64,000 nucleotides of DNA, taken from Tigriopus japonicus. Its lineage: Eukaryota; Arthropoda; Copepoda; Harpacticoida; Harpacticidae. The stretch is from positions 3,103,556 through 3,167,555 of the forward strand of contig CM021314.1 of assembly GCA_010645155.1 (NCBI GenBank), read 5' to 3'. Below the pieces are notes generated by a model that saw only the letters and a list, made by a program, of their open reading frames with translations, was not told the DNA's origin and ran no database searches. Below, piece after piece: positions 1 through 10,945 of the stretch. Numbering within the stretch: position 1 is the first letter of the stretch; each line of letters opens with the position of its first letter. A program made the translations under genes and the position numbers.

Positions 1-166
1 CTCGCAAAGTTTGAGACTAGCTGATTAACCCACTTTGAAGGCACTTAATCAATGGAAGAGCAACCATGTACACATTTATGGACCATAAATGGAGGATGAA
101 AGTTAGCTCAAATGGGCCGAGTTTGGAGGATAACTGAACCTCATTCGATTTTGTTCGTATTTCCAG

Positions 167-671
167 TACCCAAGGTTCATATCTTTGGGGATCAAGACAT
201 ATTTGTGAAGTCGTCGAGTACTGTCCATATGAAATGTGTGATATCCCAATCCCTGGAACCACCAAATTACATTGAATGGCGACACAATGAACAACGTCTT
301 TCACCCGGATTGGGCGGGCACACCCGCATTCAAGCCACGCCTCCCGAGCACATTGCCGAAGGAACCACCATGAGTACTCTGACCATTCTCGAAGCTGCCA
401 AGTCCGATAGTGGCGAATATACGTGCCATCCAGCCCAAATGGACAAGGCTAGAGTCATGCTTCATGTTTTGGACAGTAGGTTTTTTTTCAAGAAAAAGCC
501 TTCCGGGTTATAAAAGTTTTTCTTCTTCAGTTAATTCCTTTCCATTTCATTACAGCCGATTATCCCGCCGCCATGCAGACCAGTGACAGCTGTCCGGGAT
601 TATTCTCAAGATCAGCCATTGTTTTTTGTGTTGCTCTAATGTGTGCCATTCCCGTTCTTGCCGGCCTCTAA
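167..671 (+). CDS. Dpr-like immunoglobulin-domain cell-surface protein, 3' exons only
   Basis: Two exons are visible, 167-475 and 556-671, joined by a GT-AG intron (acceptor AG at 165-166, donor GT at 476-477, acceptor AG at 554-555). Exon one encodes an Ig domain: a Cys in the B strand (HMKC), the WRHN tryptophan, and DSGEYTC at the F strand. The approach PPNYIEWRHN and the end LHVL resemble the second Ig domain of insect Dpr proteins, which pair with DIP proteins in synaptic partner recognition. After splicing, the reading frame continues DYPAAMQTS and ends in a hydrophobic tail followed by TAA at 669-671, as expected for a GPI-anchored or membrane-tethered protein. AATAAA lies at 706-711. 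The first Ig domain and signal peptide must lie left of the window. Family assignment rests on motif resemblance. Confidence 0.78.
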
Positions 672-711
672 TTATGTCACCCAAGGATTTGACAGCCTCT
701 AATTCAATAAA

Positions 712-2327
712 GGAGGAGGCCATTGGCCAGTCTTCACGAGCAACGACAAATTTCTCTTGACCCCATTGTTCGCTCAAAGATATGAAGGCCAGCCACATCG
801 ACTTAAAACGGATGGATCACAAGAGAGCTGAAGCTGAAAAAAGGAAAAGGCTTAGTACGGCAGCCTTCATTTCACCTCTGGTCAACAAACTTTATCCTCA
901 TTCCGTTCGGGTTCAACCACGTTCCATCGTGGGAAGAAAAGGAATCCTTGAACTCCATCCACACAATGGTCATTTCTTGAAGCACGGCCAAGGATTATGG
1001 TTCAAGGCCCCTTTCAAACAATATTGAACCTCGAACGTCCTGTTGTTTTGAGCTTAGACGAACAATGTTCCAAAACTCGCGAGCAAAGCTATTGCACAAA
1101 TGCTGAAGAAGCATTACTTCCTTAAATACCCTCGAGTCATAAACATTCAAATCCAACTCCTGGTCTCTTTTTTGCGAGGAAAGGCATTTTAGCAAAGGCT
1201 AAAACTCAACGAGCTCTTACAAGCAAGACGTCTTTCACGATGGCAAAAAGTGTCATTTTAACCTCGTCCAATCATCACCTCTAACTGGTTGTGGTGTGGT
1301 TCGTCCCCTGAAGCATCGCCATTTCTCGAGCACCTTCTTGCATTCCAGCCTCATCAAACGGATTCGGAAAAAGAGTATGGAGTACCAGGTGGAAAAAGAT
1401 GGAATGCTAGATATAGCACAAGCTTGTCGACTAACCATCCTTGAAACCACATTTCTCCCCTGGCAAGAAGTGCAATTTTCCGGGGAGCTGATGATACTTT
1501 TTTATGACGCCCTCAATTCCACACTGGCTGAGAGATTACTCCTTTAATTGACCAAGACAGTTGGGCCGACCATTTTCCTGCCTAACCTGCGAGGGCCCAA
1601 TGATGTTCAGTCTGCCTATGCAGGCTGTTACCTCCTGCTCCGATTGATGGGCACAATTAGTATCAATCTAGACGGCCGTTTCTGGTGTCAAATTGACGCT
1701 GGGATGCAATTTCCCAGCCAGGAATAGTTGATAGAGCACAGGGGCTCAAATTCCAGGAATTTCCAACATAATGAGAGACAAGTCTTTTCTTGAATGAATA
1801 ATGATCCTGTGCACGTGAATGATTCTCAGAGACAAAACCAGTGTATACTTTAAATAGATATCGGTGAGTGATTCTCAAATTCATTACCTGTGTCTGCATT
1901 GAATTTACTTGAAGGCTCGGATATCTTGTCAGTTTGTTCGAGCAAATCTTTTTGTGTGTCACAGAGATAGTCTGAAATAAATCTATTATCACTTTTTGTG
2001 TAAACTTCATGCCTTTCAAACATTTCATTCAACCAAAAGATGCGTAGAGTTCGTCAATATCTAATCTGGGCCAGCAACCAATGATCCAAATTTGAAGTGC
2101 ATCAAACAGAACCCAAAAGGGTTAAAAGACCGAGGGACCTTTCTGCCAAAATTTAATGATTGAACATCCAAAATAGAGAGGTTTAGATCCACGGAAGTCT
2201 TGTTACAAAACAGGTTATTCTTACTCTGAATGAAGAGCCAGTTATTTCATTAAGAGTTGGATTTTAAAGTGTTATCATTGACGGCAACACCACTACAGGC
2301 AGTTTGGGAATATAGGATATATCAATA
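712..2327. other. Intergenic, no gene recognised
   Basis: Short open frames on both strands lack recognisable domains, splice context or consistent codon use. The segment follows the polyadenylation signal of the Dpr-like gene and precedes the inverted-repeat element. Confidence 0.5.
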
Positions 2328-3387
2328 GGAAAATAGAATACAAAAAAGCATCCAAAATGCAATTAAAGAAAAGAAAGCGACCATGACAAATTGAAAATGA
2401 AAAAATGAGCCAAAAAAATTACATGTTGCTCTACAATTGTAAAGGGTCATCAATTTACTCCAGCTTGTCAACAATGGCCATTTTACACACAATAAACAGA
2501 GCTGATATAACTTTGTCATTTCCCCAAAGCTCAAAAGGTAAAAAGTGATTTCCCTTCAAATATGAAAACAAAACATAAAGATTAGCAAATCCCCGGGAAA
2601 GATGAAGGTTGCTTTTAGATCTATCTCGGAATAATGTGGAAAAACGCTTTACCGCACAAAAGTTTGATAAAAAGCAAAATTAAACACACACAGTGTTACT
2701 CTTTGGTGTACATGTAGAAAACTAGAAGATTAATTTGCCGTAAAAAACGTAGTATCATTCTTTTGATGTGGTAAACTGACATTTTAAACTAGTGATTCGT
2801 GGACTGGAGGACTGAGCATTATCTGGGAACCACAAACTAAATAGCAGCTAATATTTTCGTAGCTTTTCCGTTTCATGCTCTTCTTTTTGCTCCAGCCGAT
2901 CCAGTTTAACAATTCAATCCGACATCGAAAGAAGTTGGTCGGATCAAAGGGTCAACACGGTATTTTGAATAGCTTTCTAGGTTTGGATAGAAATACCCAA
3001 AGACATCTTGGCACTTTTTGGACCCAATATTTAAAGGGGAAGCAACTTTATTTTATCTGTGCAATATAATGTTAGGTCCTGGGGATAAGTTATATACCAA
3101 AAACCCTGTTTATTATAACATTTTTTGATAAACTATTCAATCAATATTTAGAGACCATGTAGTTACCTGTTGAATTCAAATTGAATACAAATACATTCAT
3201 CAGCAGCTAAATTATTGAGTTTGAATGGTCCATTTTGACCCCAAAAAGTCTAATAACGCTACAGTTATATAAAAAATTTGGCTCATTTTTGGCTAAATTT
3301 TTGGCTCATTTTTTCATTTTCAATTTGTCATGGTCGCTTTCTTTTCTTTAATTGAATTTTGGATGCTTTTTTGTATTCTATTTTCCT
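2328..3387. repeat. Long inverted repeat pair, about 93-bp arms, 0.9-kb interior
   Basis: The arm at 2328-2420 reads almost identically in reverse complement to 3297-3387, with one clear substitution and a short indel near the inner edge. Weaker similarity continues outward for about 25 bp on each side. The interior of about 876 bp is AT-rich and has no convincing gene. The arrangement fits a foldback or MITE-like non-autonomous element with long terminal inverted repeats. Target-site duplications were not resolved. Confidence 0.7.
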
Positions 3388-3427
3388 ACTCTCTTTCCAT
3401 ATCCTATATCCCCAATCTATCCCCAAT

Positions 3428-3640
3428 GGGAAGATGGTGTAGCGCAGTTGACTAACGCGCGACCGAGCTATGCTCGGGTTCATGGGTTCGATCCCAGGTC
3501 TCCCCCCCCCTATCTGTCTAGTGGATATTCCGCCTCGAACGGCGCCTCCAGAATGGGCCCCATGACTCCATTACAATTGTTGTATAACCATGTATAAATA
3601 TATATCCTATGAGAAAATTCTCGCAATAAACATTATATAT
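3428..3640 (+). repeat. tRNA-derived SINE-like element
   Basis: The head at 3428-3507 has a tRNA shape. It has an acceptor-like 5' strand that pairs imperfectly with the C-rich 3' strand, an A-box-like TGGTGTAGCGCAG, an anticodon-like hairpin CCGAGC/GCTCGG with an atypical loop, and a B box GGTTCGATCC. The T loop is one base short, so a functional tRNA is unlikely. It is followed by an unrelated body of about 130 bp and an AT-rich tail with AATAAA near 3625, the usual tRNA-SINE layout. It abuts the right arm of the inverted repeat. Confidence 0.55.
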
Positions 3641-4140
3641 AAAAAACAAATTTCCAAAGATTTCATATAGCTTTCCAATGTCGCAAAAGAAAATGGAATT
3701 TTTCATCTTTGAAGTTTATGTCAAAATAGATATTCAATATAGTTATTCGAAACACCGTGTCGATGTAGTCGTAAGTAGTTGAACGAATCAGCAGATAAGC
3801 TACGAAAATATCAGCTAGCATCTCCTAAACGTTCAAGAGGAAGACAAGAACGGAATCGTTACAAATTCAGGGACGACTCGTGACCGATAGCCATAAGCAA
3901 ACATGTGTTGCCCACCTTGAATACAAAATTTCTTTACCCTGTCTTATTTAATCCAACCCCATTTCACACATTGTTTCGACCATTCTGTTACGACAACGAG
4001 CAAAGTTTCAAAAATCTGGTGTTGCTTATCTCGGTTATCAAATCCATGTGAGAATTAGATAATTCCTGTTTTGCTTGGGTTACTCTTCTTTGCAAGGGAT
4101 TTCATCATAAACGAGTAGTTCGTCTTTGTTCATAGCCACG

Positions 4141-5688
4141 ATGAGTTCTCCTCGTTTATTGTGCGTCGCATTTATATTTCTCGCTTGCGTTCTACCGTTC
4201 TGTATTTCAATGAACGCGAAGCCAAACATTTTGGTATTTCTCACCGATGATCTCGATTCGGAACTTGGTGGATTGAAGCCGTTGGTGAAGACACGAAGGT
4301 GGATCGCGGATCACGGGATCCACTTTAACAATTCTTTCGTTTCCTCGCCCATATGTTGTCCAAGTCGATCAAGTACCCTAACCGGTTTATATCAACACAA
4401 CACCAAGGTCTTCAATAATAGTGTTGGGGGTAATTGTAACTCTCAAATGTGGCAAAAGGGTCCAGAAACCAGGACCTATGCCACAGAATTGAAGAAAGCT
4501 GGCTATGTTACCATGTATAGTGGGAAATATCTCAACACTTATGGCTCAAAAGCGTCGGGTGGGGTAGAGCATGTTCCCCCAGGGTGGGACTTCTGGTCTG
4601 GATTGGTGGGTAATTCGAAGTATTATAACTATACCCTTTCAATTAATGGCAAGGCTGAACGTCACGGAGACTCCTACGAAGACGACTATCTGACCGATGT
4701 TATTGGGAGAAAGGCCCAATCTTTCTTGAACCATTTCCTTACCATCAACTCTACATCTCCTTTCTTGATGGTTTTAGCGCCTCCTGCACCTCATGCTCCA
4801 TTTACTCCTGCCCCGCAATATTCAAATCATTTCCTCAACCACACAGCACCCAGAACTCCGGCCTTTAACCACAAATCTGACGGAAGCACTCGAAAACATT
4901 GGTTGATTCAATCCCAACCACAATTGATGTCTCCAGAGGTGATTGCTACAGTCGACGAGGCCTTCCGCAATCGTTGGCGGACTCTGCTTTCGGTAGACGA
5001 TTTGGTGGATGGGGTGCTCCAGACCTTGGACCAATCCAATCTCCTCAAGGACACGGTTGTGGTCTTCACCTCGGATCATGGTTACCATTTGGGACAGTTT
5101 GGATTACCATTGGATAAGCGCCAGCTCTACGAGACCGATTTGAGAGTTCCATTACTCGTTCGAGGCCCTGGCATTGTAAGCAACACCACTAAAGGAAATG
5201 TGGTTACCAACATCGACCTGGCACCAACCTTGATAGAACTGGGCATGGGACGAATTCCTGTCGAGATGGATGGAGCTTCATTCGTTCATTTGATTCGAAA
5301 TGAGAGCAATTTCATTACTCCACCTCAGCCCCAACATTCATTCTTGGTTGAGTATCATGGAGAAGGTGGCGCTCATGGTGTAGATCAACAATGTCGAGCA
5401 ATCACCGATCAGAATATGGTTGAGTGTGGAGTCCAGTATGGTTGCAAGTGTCAGGATGTAAAGAATAACACTTTCAGTTGTGTTAGAACTTTTTCTCAAT
5501 CCGAAGACACAATCTACTGCCATTTTCTGGACGATGTGGGTTTCATCGAGATGTACAATTTGAAACAAGACCCGTTTCAATTGTATAACATCGGCGGAGA
5601 ATTGACTCCTGAAGTGAAATCTGTGTACGAAGAAAAGATTCAAACACTCAAAAAATGTCAAGGGCGGGAAGAATGTTTTCAAGCGTAA
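4141..5688 (+). CDS. GNS: N-acetylglucosamine-6-sulfatase (lysosomal)
   Basis: A single uninterrupted frame of 515 residues. It begins with a signal peptide (hydrophobic residues 6-23). KPNILVFLTDDLD then supplies the metal-binding aspartates (D36, D37). CCPSRSS supplies the sulfatase signature, in which C72 would become formylglycine. TSDHGYHLGQF near residue 310 supplies the second metal and sulfate-binding site. The closest fit is glucosamine (N-acetyl)-6-sulfatase, which removes 6-sulfate from GlcNAc in heparan and keratan sulfate. Human GNS is slightly longer at 552 residues. The ATG at 4141 was chosen because it directly precedes the signal peptide; upstream in-frame codons lack an ATG. 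Several N-glycosylation sequons are present. AATAAA lies at 5870-5875. The lack of introns, unlike most neighbours, suggests a possible retrocopy origin, but the frame is intact. Confidence 0.9.
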   Translation: MSSPRLLCVAFIFLACVLPFCISMNAKPNILVFLTDDLDSELGGLKPLVKTRRWIADHGIHFNNSFVSSPICCPSRSSTLTGLYQHNTKVFNNSVGGNCNSQMWQKGPETRTYATELKKAGYVTMYSGKYLNTYGSKASGGVEHVPPGWDFWSGLVGNSKYYNYTLSINGKAERHGDSYEDDYLTDVIGRKAQSFLNHFLTINSTSPFLMVLAPPAPHAPFTPAPQYSNHFLNHTAPRTPAFNHKSDGSTRKHWLIQSQPQLMSPEVIATVDEAFRNRWRTLLSVDDLVDGVLQTLDQSNLLKDTVVVFTSDHGYHLGQFGLPLDKRQLYETDLRVPLLVRGPGIVSNTTKGNVVTNIDLAPTLIELGMGRIPVEMDGASFVHLIRNESNFITPPQPQHSFLVEYHGEGGAHGVDQQCRAITDQNMVECGVQYGCKCQDVKNNTFSCVRTFSQSEDTIYCHFLDDVGFIEMYNLKQDPFQLYNIGGELTPEVKSVYEEKIQTLKKCQGREECFQA

Positions 5689-5889
5689 ACTTAAATATGA
5701 GGAAGTACCCACCTTTGAAGAAATATTACCGGCCATTCAGTATGCTTTGAACTTTTTCTTTTAATGTAGATTTCTTCTGATGTATTAGCTTTCATGTTCG
5801 AGTTCCGTTGTTGAGGCAAGACTATTTATATATAGTGTAATCTTGCAATATTTGTTATGAAGTTCACCGAATAAAGTATAAATATGAAA

Positions 5890-7460
5890 AATGTACAAAC
5901 GTTTCTCTTTCAAATGTTCCTTTTTCTTGAATTAGCCATTTCTTGACTTATTCAAGGGGATACTACGGACATTCCATTCTACATTTAGAGACATTCTTTG
6001 GCACTTCGCGAGTGCTTACTCTCTTTCGTGATCTGATAAATGCTCCTTTTGTTGTCTGCCGTTTTAGTTTTTCCTATTAAAGATTTCTGGTTTACGCAGA
6101 GTTCAGTTTCTTCCCAACATGTGGTGTTTCCAAAGCTTAACCTTGTGGTTTTGAAAAAGCAAACAAGCCAAAATAAAAAGGAGCCGTCAGCTTTGCTTCA
6201 AGGTACAATACGCGCAAGATCAGGAAAAGTAAAGAGCCCATTACACCTCTTGCCTCTGCCTATGGTTCAAAAAGAGCCTTTCACATCCTCATAAAGGCAG
6301 AAGTTCAATTTAAAACATTGTGATAGTTAGAAATGAATAGTAATTGGACAAACTGAAATTGCCGAAAAACGAAAACAAGGTAGAAGTTCGGCCTATGAAA
6401 ATTTTCTTTTAAGAAAACGCCCCTATGATTTTTGAGGCGTACCGATTTACGCAGGTACCTTTTATAAATTCTTTTTCTCCTGGACCAAGGACTCTACAAC
6501 TAGACGGATAGGAGATCCGGTTGTCCTTAGATGTCAACGCCATTTTTTCTGCCCTCAGAGTTGCTCTCCAATTTTCGAGAATCAGGGTGCCAAGAACCTA
6601 AAAAAGCTCATTTTAGAATTCCGTAAGTATATGGGATATTTGATTAATGGATATCTTTTTTGTATTGCAACCACGGCCACCTACACTCGAGTATCAGAAA
6701 ATATCTGTACCATGGGTGGCCCGACGACGTGGCGCCTCGACTGCTGGGTTGAAACTACTACAATGAACCCATTCGTAAGCCCAGGAGAATGCTCATTGTA
6801 GTTTTAAACAACCAAGTCGAGCTAAATGCCCAAGGCGGGAGTTATAATTATTTCGCCTTACGATTGAGTGGTACTACTTTGGTAAAATTGACCAAACAGT
6901 AAAGAATAACGACACCCAGCCAATTAATGGAAGTACACCAAAAACTTCCAAAGTTACGGTAAAATTTTGGACTAAATACTATTGTGAAATACCAAATGTG
7001 AGACTATAAATTTAGAAATGAACTTTGGAAACTGTTTCAGCCATGTGGCTAATTCTTTCGGAACATCACTTGCATTAGGTGGCAGGTAAATCCTTTGGTT
7101 TTAGATTTTGTAGTTAACGAACATGTGATGCTAGTGACATAAGTGGATTTTTTGGATACAATTAGGTTTAACTGATAAAGACTTTTCATGAAGAATAAAA
7201 AACCGTGCCACTTCATGACACATTTTGTATCGAAGTCAGAAACAAACTTGTGTTTAAGTTATGATACTGTCACACAATTAGCTGATGCACCCAGAGCTTC
7301 TGCTTGACTGCGATGACAGCTTCACATTTGATCATCTTTGCTCCCATTCACGAGAATGTGTTATATTTTAAAGGAGCTGTTATTGATATTTTAGAGAATT
7401 TGTATACGCATTTTCAGCTCAATGAAACAACAGAGTTAAAAATCTGGCAGCATAGGTACC
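5890..7460. other. Intergenic, no gene recognised
   Basis: AT-rich DNA after the sulfatase polyadenylation signal. Small frames such as the one near 6040-6294 show no domain. An imperfect inverted pair is present at 6736-6767 and 6792-6821. Confidence 0.45.
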
Positions 7461-7469
7461 AAGTATAGC

Positions 7470-7640
7470 TGTGCATCGGATCCGACTTATCGGATCCGAT
7501 CCGATTCGGATTCGTTCGGATTGACGCAAGAAGTTTCGGATTCGGATTCGTTCGGATTTCAGCGCGAATTTTCGGATTCGGGTTCGTTCGGATTCGTCAA
7601 AGCATGTCGAATTCGGATTTGCGAAATATTTTTTCGGATC
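7470..7640. repeat. Imperfect tandem repeat built on TCGGAT/TTCGGA
   Basis: Units of roughly 33-38 bp containing TTCGGATTCG and GTTCGGAT recur at about 7495, 7538 and 7571, separated by variable spacers. The segment opens with overlapping GGATCCGA palindromes and closes with a diverged TTCGGATCC near 7632. On the minus strand it translates as an Arg/Ser/Glu-rich repeat with no recognisable domain, so a repeat rather than a gene is favoured. Confidence 0.6.
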
Positions 7641-8012
7641 CAACATAATCCGAAAACAATCCGCACTTTTTAGTTCATTTTATTGAAATTTCATTTTTTG
7701 AGATTTCCATTTTGTAACATTTTTTCTTGATTTTATAATGTAATTTCCATACCTTCAACTAAGGAATTTTTTATTAGTCTGCAAGTTATTTGATTGTTTC
7801 CTGTTTTATCAAATATACAAGTATTAACAGATTCTATAATTAATAAAATAGTAAAAAAGATTCGATAACTAACGCAAGAAAATTGAGTCATTGAGCAAAT
7901 ACTACCATTCAGCCACTCAGCTTGGCCGTGCATTGTTGTAGGTGTTATCAAAGAGTAAAAACTATTTGCTCGTTTCACGAGGTCATTTAAGGGTGGAGGA
8001 CAGTGATGGCAT

Positions 8013-8130
8013 ATGAATAAAAGCCACTTTCTGCCACCTGGCAGAAATTGGTGGCAGAAAGTGGCTTTTATTCATGCGAAAAAAAGTGGCAGAAAATGGC
8101 AGAAAGAGGCAGAAAATGGCAGAAATTATT
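8013..8130. repeat. 26-bp perfect palindrome plus GGCAGAAA tandem copies
   Basis: Positions 8013-8038 and 8050-8075 are perfect reverse complements separated by an 11-base loop. The loop itself carries GGCAGAAA. Immediately to the right, four more copies of a GGCAGAAA-like motif follow between 8086 and 8130. The hairpin and the direct copies share the same core word, suggesting expansion from one unit, perhaps within a transposon end. Confidence 0.65.
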
Positions 8131-9279
8131 TTTCCAGGAAACTCATTAAAATTAATATATTTAATACTTAAAGGGACAAAATTTGGTACTTTTGATATCT
8201 TACTATGGCCTTACCATCCCTGCAAAAGCTCATTGTATCGAAGAAGGAATGTACAAGTTTATGAAATTGATCTCCTCGATTCGTTTTTGAATTTCCCTCG
8301 AAGCCAAGGTGGCCAACGAGCACTCTTATTTTGTCTAAAATATACCCCGATAGTCAAACCATAAATGCGATTTATTTCTAATGTGCTTGGTCATTATTTG
8401 AACACTACCGTTTAGAATTGTAGGTTTTTAAAATGTTAAAATATCTTAAATGGAAAATATTTTCAAAATTTAAATACTAAGGCCTAAATTCCGTTTTTCA
8501 AATCCAATTACAACACAGTCTGGCAAAATTCATTTGAAGTAAAAAATACTTGTTATTTTCAAGTCAAGTTTGTTTACTCAAATATAAAATGAAGCTAAAC
8601 ACTGACTTTCTTGCCTTTTACAATTCCAATATGTTTGATGTATAAATTACGACTTAACATTAAGTTTTATCAAAGTCTGATGTTTGATGCTGGCTTGCTA
8701 TGAACTGAATTAGTTTAAATGAATTACTTTAAAGCAAATTTAAAAAAAAATTGAGATTTAAAGCCAAACAAGTCATTTTTGTTTCCTTTTAAAAAAATGA
8801 TAATGGGGCTTTACAAAAAATTTCAACAATTACTTCCTGGGGCACAATTCACTTATTAATTCGTTTAATTAATTACGCTATCAATTAATAAACCATATGA
8901 TAATATCAAGCATTCTAGAAAATAGGGATATTCTCATTCTGATATCCCTTTTCAACACTATGTAATATTTTAGTGACTTTGAACTGCAAATTTTGTTTTT
9001 CAAATATCATGATTATATCAACAATTTGAAATATGAAAGAAGTATATCATAGACGCTTTTCATTATTTCACATAAACTTTCGTCATAATTTCAATAGAAG
9101 TTTTTATTTCACCCTGAATTATTATCACTATATGGCACATCAAAGGAATAACGGATTTTTTTTCATCTTGATTTTTTTTGAAGTCGTTAAGTCGTTTTTT
9201 AAAGATGTGTTTTCAAATACAATGTGTTTTTCTAGTTATTTGAGCATAACCTCAAATGCCGTGACTTCTAATGGCATAT
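8131..9279. other. AT-rich intergenic DNA
   Basis: No recognisable coding domain. Long A/T runs occur. It leads into the 5'-truncated retrotransposon. Confidence 0.4.
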
Positions 9280-10945
9280 TCCGATATCAGGGTGTACTCT
9301 GTGACTTTACGGTCACAGACCAAGAAGCTTGGTCAGAAATCCGGGAGCTCAAGGTTTCAAGCTCTCCTGGTCTGGACGGCGTCACTACTCAATTTCTGCT
9401 TAAATGTTCCAAAACCTTGGCTCCAATCTTTTGTTACCTCATGCGCCGAACAATAGACCATAATGAGTTTCCAAAGTCACTCAAGATGGCTCATGTGGTG
9501 CCTCTATTTAAGGGTGGGGATAAAACCTTGCCCGAAAACTACAGACCAATATCCGTCACGTCAAATCACGTCAAAAAGGTTTTGGGAAAAATTCTGAAAG
9601 CCAAACTTTTGACTTACATTGAACAAAATGACATATTACCTCCAAACCAACATGGATTTAGAGCTCACTTCAGTACCTTGACTCAACTGGTTCAACACAT
9701 AGGCAGTGTTATAGAAGGGTTGGAAACGCACGAATTCGTTGACGTAATCTACCTCGATTTTGCCAAAGCTTTTGCCAAGGTCGACCACGGATTGCTACTT
9801 AATCGTTTATCTACCATAGGAATACATGGTTAAATATTTCAATGAATCAGTAATTTTATAAGTAGAAGAGAGCAAAGGGTTAAAGTTGAGGGTACTCTAG
9901 GTCAAAGTGTGAATGTTACTTCAGGAGTTCCACAAGGCTCAATCTTGGGCCCCATCCCCTTTGTTATATGCATTGCCCCTCTCCAAAACGTCCCCAAACA
10001 TCGTTCTATATCCTCCTACGCTGACGACACAAAACTTGTGTTTGGAACGAGTCTATGGTTGGGTTAAAAGCAATAACATGTGCCTGAATGGAAATAAGTT
10101 CCGGGTCATGACGTTTGGGCAATCTGAACTAGCTTATCAAGATGATAAAAGTAATGAAATTGAAAGGGCTTCTTCGATGGGATTCAAATCCAAGACACAG
10201 GGAAATTCGATGATCATATTCAAGCCAAGGTCACAAAAGCATTTCAAACAACCTGCTAGATCTACAGAAATTTTAGGTCGAGAGATCAAATCACGATGCT
10301 AACATTATATAAATCCATCGTGCAGCTGCATCTGGAGTATGCTTCTCCCATTTGAGCACCAGTAAGCTCGAGTGGCCTTCAAAAGATTGAAAAAGTCCAA
10401 CGTAATTTTACCCGTAAAATTTGTGGTATGGAAACCCTACATTATTGGGATAGGCCAAAAGCCCTACGACTTTACACTTTACAACGTAGGTACGAGAGGT
10501 ATCTAATAATTTATGTTTTCAAATGCATTCATGGCCTTTGTCCCAATGCAGGCATTGTTTTCAACCACAATGACCGGAGTCATTAAATCACATGCGAAGT
10601 TAAAGCCAAGTCAAGACCAGGAGACAGGAAATTGATCAAGACAATGAAATCTAACTTTGTATTGTATCGCGCTCTTTCTCTACATAACTTGCTTCCTTCA
10701 TCTTTGCGACGAATCTATCCATTAGACGACTCATTGTTAAGTTTTAAGTCTTATTTAGACGACTTTTTATCCACCACCCCTGACCAGCCCTATGTTTAAG
10801 GACTTTATCGGGCAACTAATTCTAACTCCCTTACAGACCAATGCTTTTATCAGGCATGACTTTTCCCCACTCGGGTTTTATCTTCTCCTGACATTTACAT
10901 GGAATTACATTCTTTGTATCGGGTAAAAATCCGTAAAAAAAACTA
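9280..10945 (+). mobile_element. Decayed non-LTR retrotransposon (jockey/CR1-like reverse transcriptase)
   Basis: The 5' part reads as a reverse transcriptase: SSSPGLDGV, FPKSLKMAHVVPLFKGGD, ENYRPIS, QHGFR followed by ST, and VIYLDFAKAF before a stop near 9831. The frame then shifts and resumes with SGVPQGSILGP and the catalytic SYADDTKLVFG. The 3' part resumes again with LEYASP, IEKVQRNFTRKI and a C-terminal LFN/LHNLLPSSLRR block, ending with TAA at 10797-10799. Stops and frame changes between blocks show that the copy is dead. No endonuclease or ORF1 is seen upstream, so it is 5'-truncated. A tail with A runs near 10930-10945 may mark the 3' end. Confidence 0.88.

Noticed and set aside
1060..1085. 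Shared 16-bp word GCGAGCAAAGCTATTG at about 1070 and 44008
   Set aside because: The match does not extend beyond the word; chance or an old fragment cannot be distinguished.
3428..3507. Functional tRNA gene
   Set aside because: The T loop is one base short, the anticodon loop lacks the usual U33, and the acceptor stem has a mismatch. A SINE head or pseudogene fits better.
7419..7646. Arg/Ser-rich minus-strand protein
   Set aside because: It is the translation of a degenerate tandem repeat, with no conserved domain.
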